Part shown: in pieces, positions 51,768-60,824 of the stretch
How positions within the stretch are numbered: position 1 is the stretch's first letter
Layout: each line of letters starts with the position of its first letter
Source: Micromonospora eburnea
GTDB taxonomy: Bacteria > Actinomycetota > Actinomycetes > Mycobacteriales > Micromonosporaceae
Assembly: GCF_900090225.1 (NCBI RefSeq)
Contig: NZ_FMHY01000002.1
Location: forward strand, 3,534,001 to 3,598,000
Direction of reading: 5' to 3'
DNA: 64,000 bases
The notes under the pieces: model-generated
Told to the model about the DNA's origin: nothing
What the model saw: only the letters and a program-made list of their open reading frames with translations
Databases searched by the model: none
Translations under genes and position numbers: made by a program

Positions 51768-52094
51768 ATGGCGGCCACCACCAGTGCGTACCTCGCCCGG
51801 CCCGGGCGTCCCGCCGTGGTGGCCCGTACCCTCGCCGAGCTCACCGGCCCCACCCGGGGCATCGTCGAGCTGCCGGTACGCCTGATGTGGAGCAGCGAAC
51901 GCGCCTTCGACCTCGATGACCCGGACGACCTGCTCTGGATGTACGAGAACGTGCTGCGGGAGACCAACCGGGTCGACGATCTGCGCGACCTGATCGACGG
52001 GCGGACACTGCGCCGGGTGTGGCGGCGGCTGAACCTGCCGCGGGGGGTACGCCTGGCGTGGGAGAGCCGGCACCGGGGCCTGCGTACCGCGTGA
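51768..52094 (+). CDS. Predicted antitoxin partner of the AbiEii-type gene
   Basis: A 108-residue soluble protein with V-A-R-T-L-A-E-L, I-V-E-L-P-V-R-L-M-W, F-D-L-D-D-P-D-D and a basic end (L-R-R-V-W-R-R-L-N-L-P-R-G-V-R). Its stop overlaps the start of a nucleotidyltransferase of AbiEii type (GTGA), and such upstream small genes usually act as antitoxin. I do not recognise a DNA-binding fold for certain. The ATG at 51768 is chosen by position before the conserved part. Confidence 0.7.
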   Translation: MAATTSAYLARPGRPAVVARTLAELTGPTRGIVELPVRLMWSSERAFDLDDPDDLLWMYENVLRETNRVDDLRDLIDGRTLRRVWRRLNLPRGVRLAWESRHRGLRTA

Positions 52095-52744
52095 GCCATC
52101 TGCACGACTTCTACCGGGACGTGGCCCGGGTGGCCCTGGCCGCCGCCGGCCCGCACCGGTTCGTGCTCGGCGGCGGGGTGGCCTGGGCGGCGCACGGCCT
52201 GGTTACCCGGCCGACCGAGGACGTCGACCTCTTCGCCGACGTGGAGGGCGCCGCCGCCGCGGCGGCGGCCGAGGTGCGGGCCGCACTGGAGCTGGCCGGA
52301 TACCAGGTCGTCGACGCGGACCCGGACAGCGAGCTGGCGGAGCTGTTCGACGGCTTCGACCGGGATCTGCGGGACTTCGTGGTGAGCCGGGACGGCCGAC
52401 AGATCCGGCTCAGCCTGGCCCGGCTCGACCGGTATCGCAGCCCGGTGGTGATGGACCTCGGCCCGGTGATGGACGTCCGCGATCTGATCGCCAACAAGAC
52501 CGCCGCGCTGGTCAACCGGCGGGAGGTGCGGGACTACATCGACGTCTCCGCCGCGCTCGGCCGGTACGAGGTGGCTGAGTTGCTGGCGCTGGCCCGCCAG
52601 GTGGACCCGGCGCTGGACATGGCGGACATCCGGGCGGCGGGAGGCTACCTGGACCAGCTCCCCGACCGGCGCTTCGCCCGTTACGGGCTCGACGCGGATC
52701 AGGTCGCCGAGGTCCGCCGCCGGATGGCCGCCTGGCCCCGCTGA
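52091..52744 (+). CDS. AbiEii/MenT-like nucleotidyltransferase (predicted toxin)
   Basis: A 217-residue protein with the polymerase-beta-type nucleotidyltransferase core: G-G-G-V-A-W-A-A-H-G, T-R-P-T-E-D-V-D-L-F (metal-binding aspartates), and later L-I-A-N-K-T-A-A-L-V-N-R-R-E-V-R-D-Y-I-D. This resembles AbiEii and MenT toxins, which add nucleotides to tRNA ends, and also some harmless NTases. The pair is flanked by ordinary genes. Toxin role is inferred from the arrangement. Confidence 0.78.
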   Translation: MSHLHDFYRDVARVALAAAGPHRFVLGGGVAWAAHGLVTRPTEDVDLFADVEGAAAAAAAEVRAALELAGYQVVDADPDSELAELFDGFDRDLRDFVVSRDGRQIRLSLARLDRYRSPVVMDLGPVMDVRDLIANKTAALVNRREVRDYIDVSAALGRYEVAELLALARQVDPALDMADIRAAGGYLDQLPDRRFARYGLDADQVAEVRRRMAAWPR

Positions 52745-52777
52745 CCGGAGGGCGCCGGACGACGCCCGGGGCGGTCG

Positions 52778-53680
52778 TCATCGGGTCAGCTTGCCGCCGG
52801 TGACGCCGAGGATCTCCCCGGTGACGTAGCTGGACTCCTGCGAGGCGAAGAAGACGTACGCGGGGGCGAGTTCGGCGGGCTGGCCGGGGCGGCCCAGCGG
52901 CACCTCGGTGCCGAACTCCTTCACCTTCTCCTCGGGCATGGTGGCCGGGATCAGCGGCGTCCAGATCGGGCCGGGTGCGACGGCGTTGACCCGGATTCCC
53001 TGGTCGGCCAGGTCCAGCGCGAGCGCCTTGGTGAAGTTGACGATCGCCGCCTTGGTGGTGGCGTAGTCGAGCAGTTGCGGCGACGGGTTGAAGGCCTGGA
53101 TCGATGAGGTGTTGATGATCACCGACCCCTCGCCCAGGTGCGGCACGGCCAGCTTGCAGAGCCAGAACATGGCGTACACGTTGGTCTTGAACACCCGGTC
53201 GAACTGTTCGGTGGTGACGCCGGCGAGGCCCTTGTCCTGGGCCATCTGGAAGGCCGCGTTGTTCACCAGGATGTCGATGCCGCCGAGGTCGCCCAGCGCC
53301 CGGTCGATCAACTGCCGGCAGTGGCTCTCGTCGGTGAGGTCGGTACGCACCGCGATGCCCTTGCGGCCGGCCTGCTCGATCAGCCGGACGGTGTCCCGGG
53401 CGTCGGCCTCCTCCTGCTCGCCGAGGTAGGAGACGAGCACGTCGGCCCCCTCCCGGGCGTACGCGATGGCGACCGCGCGGCCGATGCCGGAGTCGCCCCC
53501 GGTGATGACGGCCCGCTTTCCGGCGAGCCGGTCGCTGCCGCGGTAGGACTCCTCGCCGTGATCCGGCTTCGGTCCCATCCGCTGCACGGAACCCGGCACC
53601 GGTTGCTGCTGCGCGGGCTGTCCCTGCTGCTGGCCGTACTGGCGGCTGGGGTCCTGCTGGGTGTACTGGTCCTCGCTCAC
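52778..53680 (-). CDS. SDR-family oxidoreductase (YhdF/YghA-like general stress protein)
   Basis: 300 residues. A Gln/Pro-rich tail (about 1-45) is followed by the SDR core: T-G-G-D-S-G-I-G-R-A-V, N-N-A-A-F, S-S-I and Y-A-T-T-K, V-A-P-G-P-I-W-T-P. The Q-rich start and these motifs are typical of the YhdF/YghA group, aldehyde or sugar reductases induced in stress. I prefer the GTG at 53680, which has GGAGGAG upstream, to the ATG at 53704. Convergent with the toxin-like gene. Confidence 0.88.
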   Translation of the reverse strand: MSEDQYTQQDPSRQYGQQQGQPAQQQPVPGSVQRMGPKPDHGEESYRGSDRLAGKRAVITGGDSGIGRAVAIAYAREGADVLVSYLGEQEEADARDTVRLIEQAGRKGIAVRTDLTDESHCRQLIDRALGDLGGIDILVNNAAFQMAQDKGLAGVTTEQFDRVFKTNVYAMFWLCKLAVPHLGEGSVIINTSSIQAFNPSPQLLDYATTKAAIVNFTKALALDLADQGIRVNAVAPGPIWTPLIPATMPEEKVKEFGTEVPLGRPGQPAELAPAYVFFASQESSYVTGEILGVTGGKLTR

Positions 53681-53900
53681 CGGCTCCTCCTCGTGCCGCT
53701 TCATCCCCTCGCGTCCAGTACCGCCCTACCCCCGCAGCCATGGCGGAAACGACGTGCGGGTGGCCCGGGTGTTACAGCCAGTCGACGGCTGGTGCCGATG
53801 AGGTGAAACACCTCGGGGCGATGTGGCGACTGTGACAGCAGGTGGTTATGGTGCGCAACGGCGCCTACGAGGCGCGTCAACCCCCATGGAAAGGCACCTC

Positions 53901-55700
53901 ATGACCTCCTCCTCCGGCGCCTCACGCCGTCAGGTGCTGGCCGTCGCGGCGGCCGCCGCGACCGCTCCCCTGCTCGCCGGCTCCCCCGCGCAGGCGGGCG
54001 AGGCGAAGGGCAACGCCCCCAAGATCTGGGACCTGACCGTCCTCGGCACCTCCGACACCCACGGCAACGTCTACAACTGGGACTACTACAAGGACGCCGA
54101 GTACGACGACAGCCAGCACAACGACGTCGGCGTCGCGAAGCTGGCCACCCTGGTCAACCAGATCCGCGACGAGCGCAGGGGCAAGGCGACCCTGGTACTC
54201 GACGCCGGCGACACCATCCAGGGCACCCCGCTGGCCACGTACTACGCCAAGCAGGAGCCGATCACCGTCACCGGTGAGACGCACCCGATGGCCAACGCGA
54301 TGAACGTGCTGAACTACGACGCCGTCACGCTGGGTAACCACGAGTTCAACTACGGCCTGCCGCTGCTGGCCAGGTGGATCGAGCAGCTCGGTTTCCCGGC
54401 TCTCGCCGCCAACGCGATCAACGAGAAGACCGGCAAGCCGGCCTACCTGCCGTACGTGATCAAGCCGGTCAACCTCGGCGGGCATGGCGCGCCGGCGCTG
54501 AACGTCGGCATCCTCGGCCTGACCAACCCCGGCGTGGCCATCTGGGACAAGGGCAACGTCGAGGGCAAGCTGGTCTTCGCCGGCATGGTCGAGACCGCCG
54601 CCAAGTGGGTGCCGATCATGCGGGAGCGCGGCGCCGACCTGGTCATCATCTCCGCCCACGGCGGCGACAGCGGCACCTCCAGCTACGGGCCGGAGCTGCC
54701 GAACGAGAACCCGGTCGCGATGATCGCCGAGCAGGTGCCGGGCATCGACGCGATCCTCTTCGGACACGCGCACAACGAGGTCCGGGAGAAGTTCGTCACC
54801 AACACCCGGACCGGCGAGCAGGTGCTGACCTCGGAGCCGTCGAAGTGGGGCCAGCGGCTGACCCGGATGGACTTCACCCTGACCCGGGAGAAGGGCCGCT
54901 GGAAGGTCGTCGCCAAGGGCGCCACCATGCTGAACACGAACACCGTGGTCGAGGATCCGGCGGTGCTCGCGGCCGTGCGCGGCCAGCACGCCAAGACGGT
55001 CGACTACGTCAACCAGGTCGTCGCGCGGTCCACCGTGGAGCTCTCCGCCGCCGAGTCGCGGTACCAGGACACCCCGATCCTGGACTTCATCAACCAGGTC
55101 CAGACCGACGTGGTGACCGCAGCGCTCGCCGGCACCGCGTACGCCGGGCTGCCGGTGCTGTCGATCGCGGCGCCGTTCAGCCGTACCGCGGTGTTCCCCG
55201 CCGGGGACGTGCGGATCCGCGACGTCGCGGGCCTCTACGTGTACGACAACACCCTCGAGGCGGTCGTGATGACCGGCGCCGAGGTGAAGGAGTACCTGGA
55301 GTACTCGGCGAAGTACTTCGTGACGCTGCCGGTCGGCGCCGCCGTCAACCCGGCGACCATCGCCGACCCGGCCGTGCCGGACTACAACTACGACACGATC
55401 TCGGGTGTCGACTACGACATCGACATCTCGAAGCCGGTCGGCCAGCGGATCACCCGCCTGGTCCTGCCGGGCACCGACACCCCGGTCCCCGCCGACGCCC
55501 AGTTCGTGGTCGCGGTGAACAACTACCGGCGCAGCGGTGGCGGCAACTTCCCCGGGATCGTGAAGACCCAGGTCTACAACGAGCAGCAGGAGATCCGGCA
55601 GCTGCTCATCGAGTGGGCACAGGCCAAGGGCGTCATCGACCCGGCCGACTTCTTCGTGCCGAACTGGAAGCTGGTCCGCGAGGGCGTGCCGGTCTTCTGA
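53901..55700 (+). CDS. Tat-exported 5'-nucleotidase/metallophosphoesterase
   Basis: 599 residues. The start has a twin-arginine signal (S-R-R-Q-V-L, Ala-rich core, cut near A-Q-A). The metallophosphoesterase domain (about 45-330) shows T-S-D-T-H-G-N, D-A-G-D-T-I-Q-G, L-G-N-H-E-F-N-Y-G, and G-H-A-H-N-E. A 5'-nucleotidase C-terminal domain (about 365-570) follows. It hydrolyses nucleotides outside the cell for phosphate and nucleoside scavenging. I chose the ATG at 53901 because AAAGG lies upstream and it gives a proper Tat signal. Confidence 0.93.
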   Translation: MTSSSGASRRQVLAVAAAAATAPLLAGSPAQAGEAKGNAPKIWDLTVLGTSDTHGNVYNWDYYKDAEYDDSQHNDVGVAKLATLVNQIRDERRGKATLVLDAGDTIQGTPLATYYAKQEPITVTGETHPMANAMNVLNYDAVTLGNHEFNYGLPLLARWIEQLGFPALAANAINEKTGKPAYLPYVIKPVNLGGHGAPALNVGILGLTNPGVAIWDKGNVEGKLVFAGMVETAAKWVPIMRERGADLVIISAHGGDSGTSSYGPELPNENPVAMIAEQVPGIDAILFGHAHNEVREKFVTNTRTGEQVLTSEPSKWGQRLTRMDFTLTREKGRWKVVAKGATMLNTNTVVEDPAVLAAVRGQHAKTVDYVNQVVARSTVELSAAESRYQDTPILDFINQVQTDVVTAALAGTAYAGLPVLSIAAPFSRTAVFPAGDVRIRDVAGLYVYDNTLEAVVMTGAEVKEYLEYSAKYFVTLPVGAAVNPATIADPAVPDYNYDTISGVDYDIDISKPVGQRITRLVLPGTDTPVPADAQFVVAVNNYRRSGGGNFPGIVKTQVYNEQQEIRQLLIEWAQAKGVIDPADFFVPNWKLVREGVPVF

Positions 55701-55763
55701 CGCGTACCGGTCCGGCGGGCCGTGGGGTGGGTGCCACCCCCGGCCCGTCGGCCGTTTCCGGGC

Positions 55764-55952
55764 TCAGCCCGGACTGTTGCGCAGTGCCCACTCCTCGGGC
55801 CCGCCGGCCGGCTCCGGGCGGTCCCGCCGGGCGTCGGTCTCCGTCAACGCCATTCGGTCCTCGGGAGGCACCGCCGGCGGCAGTTCGCCGAAGCGAACGT
55901 GCCGAAGGAACGCGTACTCCTCGTCGGTGAACGACTCGTTCGGCTCGCTCAT
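55764..55952 (-). CDS. Small conserved acidic protein of unknown function
   Basis: 62 residues beginning M-S-E-P-N-E-S-F-T-D-E-E-Y-A-F-L-R-H-V-R-F-G-E-L-P. It is acidic, without cysteines or a membrane helix. Its start shows no good ribosome binding site, so it might be leaderless. It lies convergent to the nucleotidase gene and divergent to the alcohol dehydrogenase gene. I do not recognise a function. Confidence 0.55.
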   Translation of the reverse strand: MSEPNESFTDEEYAFLRHVRFGELPPAVPPEDRMALTETDARRDRPEPAGGPEEWALRNSPG

Positions 55953-56049
55953 GACCGCATTGTGCGCCCGGTCGCACAACGCCCGCATCAACCTGGACGG
56001 CACGGGTAAGCCGCCGCGACGGACTGTCGAGACGAGGTGGAGGACAACC

Positions 56050-57083
56050 ATGCGCGCGGTGCGGATGACCGCCCCCGGGGTGCTGGAGCAGACGGAGGTG
56101 CCCACCCCGGCGGCTGGACCGGGCGAGGTGCTGCTACGCGTCGGCGCGGTCGGCGCCTGCCACTCCGACCTGCACATCCTCGACGCGCCGGCGGGGATGT
56201 ACCCCACCCCGATGACGCTGGGCCACGAGATCGCGGGCACCGTCGACCAGGTCGGCCCCGGGGTCTCCGGCTGGTCCCCCGGGGACCGGACCGCGGTGTA
56301 CGGGATCATCGGCTGCGGCCGCTGCCGCGCCTGCCTGCGTGGGCTGGAGAACCAGTGCCGGGTCGTACCGGTGGGCGGCATCGGGCTCAGCCGTGACGGC
56401 GGGCTGGCCGAGTACGTGGTGGTGCCCGCGTCCCGGCTGCTGCACGTCGGGGACCTGGACCTGAGCCAGGCGGCGCCGCTCACCGACGCGGGGCTCACCC
56501 CGTACCACGCCATCGAGCTGGCGCGACCGAAGCTGCGCCCGGGCACCACCTGCGTGGTGATCGGGATCGGCGGACTGGGCCACATGGCGGTGCAGATCCT
56601 GGTGGCCACCACGGCGGTACGGATCATCGCCGTGGACACCAGCGTGGCGGCGCTGGACCTGGCGAGCCGGTTGGGCGCGCACGAGGTGGTGCAGGCCGGG
56701 CCGGACGCCGTGGAACGGATCCGGGCACTGGTGGGGCCGCCGCCGGACGGGGCGGACGTGGTGCTCGACTTCGTCGGGGCGGACCCCACCCTGACCACCG
56801 CCCGGCAGGTGGTCGCCACCGGCGGCAAGCTGCTGCTGGTCGGCCTCGCCGGGGGCACGCTCCCGGTCCGGCCGGTGGCCGACGAGCCACCGACCGTACC
56901 GCTGGAGACCGACGTCATGGTGCCGTTCTGGGGTACCCGGGCCGAGCTTCAGGAGGTGATCGCCCTGGGGCGGGCCGGGCAGTTGCACGCCGACGTGCAG
57001 ACCTTTCCCCTCGATCGGGCGCCGGAGGCGTACGAGACGCTGCGCCGGGGGAGATCCACGGACGGGCGGTCATCGTGCCCTGA
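56050..57083 (+). CDS. Zinc-dependent alcohol dehydrogenase, frameshifted near the C-terminus
   Basis: Medium-chain NAD(P)-dependent dehydrogenase. G-A-C-H-S-D-L-H, the G-H-E-I-A-G motif and the four structural-zinc cysteines (C-G-R-C-R-A-C with C later) are present; the nucleotide site has I-G-I-G-G-L-G. The frame is intact to about residue 334. A run of five G at about 57047-57051 then lacks one base; in the next frame the normal ending reads E-I-H-G-R-A-V-I-V-P and stops at 57083. Without the correction the protein runs on for about 80 unrelated residues to 57324. Sequencing error or real recent mutation. Confidence 0.8.
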
Positions 57084-57091
57084 TCGGCCGC

Positions 57092-58237
57092 TCAGGGCGA
57101 CCCGTTCTGCCGCATCGGCGGCAGCCGGTCCAACATGGCCATACCCGCCCGGACCGGTCGTCGGGCCAGGGCCCGGTCGAAGCTGGTCCGGCCCTGGCAG
57201 AACCGGACGAACATCCGCCAGCCGGGTGGGGTGGCCAGCATCGCGTGGAACACGTCGGGCCGGCGCTCGAAGACCTCCAGCAGCCGGTGCCCCGCCCGCA
57301 TCTCGGGCACCAGCCGCCGATTGACCTCGCGCTCGTACGCCGCCGGGTCGCCACCGGCCACCGCCTCGCCGGCCAGCCGGCCCGAACGCAGGGCGAAGCT
57401 GATCCCTTCCCGACTCCACGGTTCCAGCAGGCCGGCCGCGTCACCGGCGACCAGCACCCGACCACGGCGCAGCGGCGAGTCCTCCGTACGGCACCGGGTC
57501 AGGTGGCCCGAGTCGTGCTCCGGGGTCAGCTCGGACAGGCCGAGCCGCGCCACGAAGTCACGCAGGTAGGCCCGGGTCCGTTCCCCCTCGCCGCGCGCGG
57601 AGATGACGCCGACGGTGAGCCGGTCACCCTTGGGAAAGACCCAGGCGTACGAGCCGGGCACCGGCCCCCAGTCCAGGAGTATCCGGCCCCGCCAGCGCTC
57701 CTGCTCGGCGGGTGGGACCGGCAGTTCCACCTCCAGCCCCAGGTCGACCTGGCGGTGAGCCACCCCGACGTGCCGGGCGGTGACGCCGGAGGACCCGTCC
57801 GCGCCGACAACCACGCGGGCGCGTACGGTGTCGCCGTCGGCCAGCCGCAGGCGTACCTCGTCGGGGTCCTGCTCGACGGCGCGGACCGCGACGCCCTCAC
57901 GGACCTCGGCCCCGGCGGCGACCGCGGCGGCCCGCAGCCGGTGGTCGAACTCCTCGCGGCGGATCATGCTCACCAGCGGCCCGGGATGCCGGCGGGTGAA
58001 GGCCCGTCGCCCGTCCCGGGTGAACGTGACCCGGTCGGCCCGGTCGTGGACCGGCACCTCGATCCGGTCGGCGACCTCGGCCAGCGACGTGCCGATCAGC
58101 CCGCCGCCGCAGGTCTTGTAGCGAGGGTGGGTGGCGCGTTCGAGCACCATTGTGCGCACGCCGGCCCGGGCCGCGGCGTGCGCGGCGGAGAGCCCGGCGG
58201 GGCCGGCACCGACGACGACCAGATCCCAGATGATCAC
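57092..58237 (-). CDS. Geranylgeranyl-reductase family FAD-dependent oxidoreductase
   Basis: A 381-residue flavoprotein with V-V-V-G-A-G-P-A-G-L at the start, the Y-K-T-C-G-G-G-L motif of this family, the second FAD motif V-V-G-A-D-G-S-S-G and V-A-G-D-A-A-G-L-L-E-P-W-S-R-E-G-I. Members hydrogenate isoprenoid chains of menaquinone, carotenoid or lipid, and related ones are halogenases or monooxygenases. Menaquinone side-chain reduction (MenJ-like) is one possibility. It converges with the alcohol dehydrogenase gene, stop codons 8 bases apart. Confidence 0.86.
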   Translation of the reverse strand: MIIWDLVVVGAGPAGLSAAHAAARAGVRTMVLERATHPRYKTCGGGLIGTSLAEVADRIEVPVHDRADRVTFTRDGRRAFTRRHPGPLVSMIRREEFDHRLRAAAVAAGAEVREGVAVRAVEQDPDEVRLRLADGDTVRARVVVGADGSSGVTARHVGVAHRQVDLGLEVELPVPPAEQERWRGRILLDWGPVPGSYAWVFPKGDRLTVGVISARGEGERTRAYLRDFVARLGLSELTPEHDSGHLTRCRTEDSPLRRGRVLVAGDAAGLLEPWSREGISFALRSGRLAGEAVAGGDPAAYEREVNRRLVPEMRAGHRLLEVFERRPDVFHAMLATPPGWRMFVRFCQGRTSFDRALARRPVRAGMAMLDRLPPMRQNGSP

Positions 58238-58385
58238 TGGTGCAGCCTAGGGCACGACCCGTCCGGGGGCGCCCCACCGCGCCCGACGGCACCCCCCGTT
58301 CGGGTGGGCATCATCGGCGGCCCTCCGGGTAACCGCCGGGCGCAGACCACCCGCCGAGCGGGCGGGTCACGTCGAGGAGGGAACG

Positions 58386-58622
58386 ATGCAGCAGGTACAG
58401 CTGTCCGACATCGAGCAACGGGTGTACCAGGCGGTGACTGCGCTGGAGGTGCGGGGGCACGTACCCTATCCCGGCATGATCGCCGAGGAGGCCGGGATGA
58501 CCGAGGAGGAGCTGCGCGAGCCGCTGCACATGCTCACCGAACGGGGCCTGCTGCACCGCGAGGACTCCCCGATGGCGGGTCTGGACTTCGGGCCACGGTG
58601 GTGTGCGCGCCAGATGGCGTAG
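58386..58622 (+). CDS. Small winged-helix-like protein
   Basis: 78 residues: a probable helix-turn-helix with I-E-Q-R-V-Y-Q-A-V-T-A-L-E, I-A-E-E-A-G-M-T-E-E-E-L and L-T-E-R-G-L-L-H-R-E-D. This layout is close to a winged helix that binds DNA or a protein. It lies 69 bases before the DHA2 transporter gene on the same strand and could regulate it, though this is inference. GAGGAGGGAACG precedes the ATG. Confidence 0.72.
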   Translation: MQQVQLSDIEQRVYQAVTALEVRGHVPYPGMIAEEAGMTEEELREPLHMLTERGLLHREDSPMAGLDFGPRWCARQMA

Positions 58623-58691
58623 CCGCGCCGGTTGCCCCACGATGGGCCTGGTGGCGATCGGACACGTGAGCGACGGCCTTCGGGGGGCGCG

Positions 58692-60167
58692 ATGAGCACG
58701 GACCGGTCGGCACCGGCGGACACCGCCGGATACGACGACCGGCGCCGCTGGCAGGCGCTCGGCGTCGGCCTGGTCGCCGCGTTCATGACGCTGCTGGACG
58801 TCAGCATCGTCAACGTGGCCGTACCGTCGATCGACCGGGCCCTGCACGCCACGCCGAGCGACCTGCAGTGGGTGCTGTCCGGGTACGCGCTCACCTTCGG
58901 CCTGATCCTGGTGCCGGCCGGGCGTTTCGGTGACGCACGCGGCCGGCGCAGCGCGTTCGTGGCCGGGCTGGTCCTGTTCACGCTGACCAGCGCGGTGGCC
59001 GGGCTGGCCAGCTCGCCACTGTGGCTGGTCATCGCCCGGCTCGTCCAGGGCGCCGCCGCCGGGGTGGTCAACCCCCAGGTGAGCGGCATGATCCAGCAGC
59101 TCTTCCGGGGCGCCGAACGGGGCCGGGCGTTCGGGCTGCTCGGCGCCACGATCGGCATCTCCACCGCCGTCGGCCCACTGCTCGGCGGGCTGCTCATCCA
59201 GCTCGGCGGCGAGCAACACGGCTGGCGGTACGTGTTCTTCGTGAACGTGCCGGTCGGCATCATCGCCGTACTGCTGGGCTGGCGGCTGATGCCCGCCCGA
59301 CCCACCGGCGTACCCGACCGGCACCGACTCGACCCGATCGGCGTGCTGCTGCTCGGCGCCGGGGTGACCCTGGTGCTGCTCCCGCTGGTGCAGCAACAGC
59401 AGTGGCACAGCGGGACGAAGTGGTTGCTGATCCCGGCCGGACTGGTCTTCCTGGCCGCGTTCGGCCTGTGGGAGCGGCGGTACGCGCGCCTTCGGCAGCC
59501 CCTGTTCGACCTGCGGCTGTTCGGGCTGCGCTCGTACACCCTGGGGACGCTGATCGGTCTGCTCTACTTCGCCGGGTTCACCGCGATCTTCTTCATCTTC
59601 ACCCTGTACCTACAGATCGGGCTCGGTTACAGCGCCCTCGCCGCCGGTCTGGCCATCACCCCGTTCGCCCTCGGTTCGGCGGTGGCGTCCGCGGTAGGCG
59701 GCCGGGTGGTCAACCGGTACGGCCGGCCACTGGTCGGTGTCGGCCTGCTGGTGGTGGTGGTCGGTCTCACCGCGACCGTGTGGGTGCTGCACGGCTCGTG
59801 GCATGTCTCAGTGCCGGTGCTGACCGCGGTGCCGTTCCTGGTGGCCGGGCTGGGCAGTGGTCTGGTCATCGCACCGAACCAGACGCTCGCCCTCTCCGAG
59901 GTGCCGGTGCCGCAGGCCGGCAGCGGGGCCGGCATGCTGCAGACCGGTCAGCGGATCGGGTCGGCCGCCGGAATCGCCGCGGTCGGCTCCCTGTTCTTCT
60001 CGACCCTGGCCGACACCCGGGGAGACTGGTCGACGGCGTTCCGGCATTCTCTGGTGCTGGCCGCCGGGATCATCGCGCTGGCGCTCGTCGCCGCGCTGGT
60101 CGACGTCGTGATGGGTCACCGTCGGTCCGGTCCTACCTCCCCGGCCCGCTCTGGCGCCGCATCCTGA
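58692..60167 (+). CDS. DHA2-family (EmrB/QacA-type) 14-helix drug:H+ antiporter
   Basis: Multidrug efflux protein of the major facilitator superfamily, 491 residues, about 14 helices. Motifs: L-D-V-S-I-V-N-V-A (motif D1), W-V-L-S-G-Y-A-L, G-R-F-G-D-A-R-G-R-R (motif A), R-L-V-Q-G-A-A-A-G (motif B) and G-P-L-L-G-G (motif C). Exports hydrophobic compounds with the proton gradient; drug not known. The small winged-helix gene just upstream may be the regulator. The duplicated lysozyme gene follows on the other strand. Confidence 0.93.
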   Translation: MSTDRSAPADTAGYDDRRRWQALGVGLVAAFMTLLDVSIVNVAVPSIDRALHATPSDLQWVLSGYALTFGLILVPAGRFGDARGRRSAFVAGLVLFTLTSAVAGLASSPLWLVIARLVQGAAAGVVNPQVSGMIQQLFRGAERGRAFGLLGATIGISTAVGPLLGGLLIQLGGEQHGWRYVFFVNVPVGIIAVLLGWRLMPARPTGVPDRHRLDPIGVLLLGAGVTLVLLPLVQQQQWHSGTKWLLIPAGLVFLAAFGLWERRYARLRQPLFDLRLFGLRSYTLGTLIGLLYFAGFTAIFFIFTLYLQIGLGYSALAAGLAITPFALGSAVASAVGGRVVNRYGRPLVGVGLLVVVVGLTATVWVLHGSWHVSVPVLTAVPFLVAGLGSGLVIAPNQTLALSEVPVPQAGSGAGMLQTGQRIGSAAGIAAVGSLFFSTLADTRGDWSTAFRHSLVLAAGIIALALVAALVDVVMGHRRSGPTSPARSGAAS

Positions 60168-60181
60168 TCCTCGCGCAGACG

Positions 60182-60221
60182 CCGCTGGCCGGCACCCCGG
60201 TTGCGGGGTGCCGGCCAGCGG
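60182..60221 (-). terminator. Perfect 18-base terminator hairpin, copy 2
   Basis: CCGCTGGCCGGCACCCCG and CGGGGTGCCGGCCAGCGG around GTTG, 21 bases past the stop of lysozyme-like copy 2. Also placed to stop the convergent DHA2 transporter transcript. Confidence 0.8.
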
Positions 60222-60242
60222 TTGTTCGTGATTCTGTGGTTG

Positions 60243-60824
60243 TCAGCTGTTCCAGTACTGGGCGACCAGGTCGGCGGCCTGCTGCTCCCACTGGGCGTAG
60301 GCATCCGGGTACGCCGACACCTGCACCGTCTGCGCGGCCTTGGTCAGCGGCATGTCCTGCCACCCGTCAACCTGCTTCAGACCCTTCAGGAACGCCATCG
60401 TCGAGTACTCCGGATCGGTGATCTGCTCCGGCGAACCCCAACCCGAGCTCGGGCGCTGCTGGAACAGACCCAGCGAGTCATGGTCATTGGCGTCGCCGAG
60501 GTGGCCCAGGTTCTCCAGCTTCGACTCCTGCAGACTCGTGGCGATCGACACCACCGCGGCCCGCTCCGGCATCCCGGCCTTCTTCGTCGCCGCGATGATC
60601 GCCTTCACGTTGCCGGTCTGCTCGTCGTTCAGACCGATCCTCGACTGCGTGCCCTGCACACCATGCGGGATCAGCTTGCCGCTGTCCGGCTTGTCGGCCT
60701 GTACGACGGCCGGGTTGGCGTGCACCGGCTCAGCGGCGTGAGCCGCGATCGGACCAGCGAACACACCACCGGTGAAAGCCAGACCAGCAACACCAAGAAC
60801 GCTCTTACGCAGCATCGTGTTCAT
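60243..60824 (-). CDS. Secreted lysozyme-superfamily (transglycosylase-like) protein, copy 2
   Basis: 193 residues, same layout as copy 1: signal peptide to about 30, catalytic Glu100 in S-L-Q-E-S-K-L, and S-L-G-L-F-Q-Q-R-P-S-S-G-W-G. Differences from copy 1 are Ile18 to Thr, Ala59 to Thr and one Thr to Met at about residue 143. I take the ATG at 60824; the frame is open further upstream only because of the shifted leader. Leader inverted repeat GCGCACAC at 60848-60855 pairs with 60886-60893. Both copies should be functional. Confidence 0.82.
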   Translation of the reverse strand: MNTMLRKSVLGVAGLAFTGGVFAGPIAAHAAEPVHANPAVVQADKPDSGKLIPHGVQGTQSRIGLNDEQTGNVKAIIAATKKAGMPERAAVVSIATSLQESKLENLGHLGDANDHDSLGLFQQRPSSGWGSPEQITDPEYSTMAFLKGLKQVDGWQDMPLTKAAQTVQVSAYPDAYAQWEQQAADLVAQYWNS

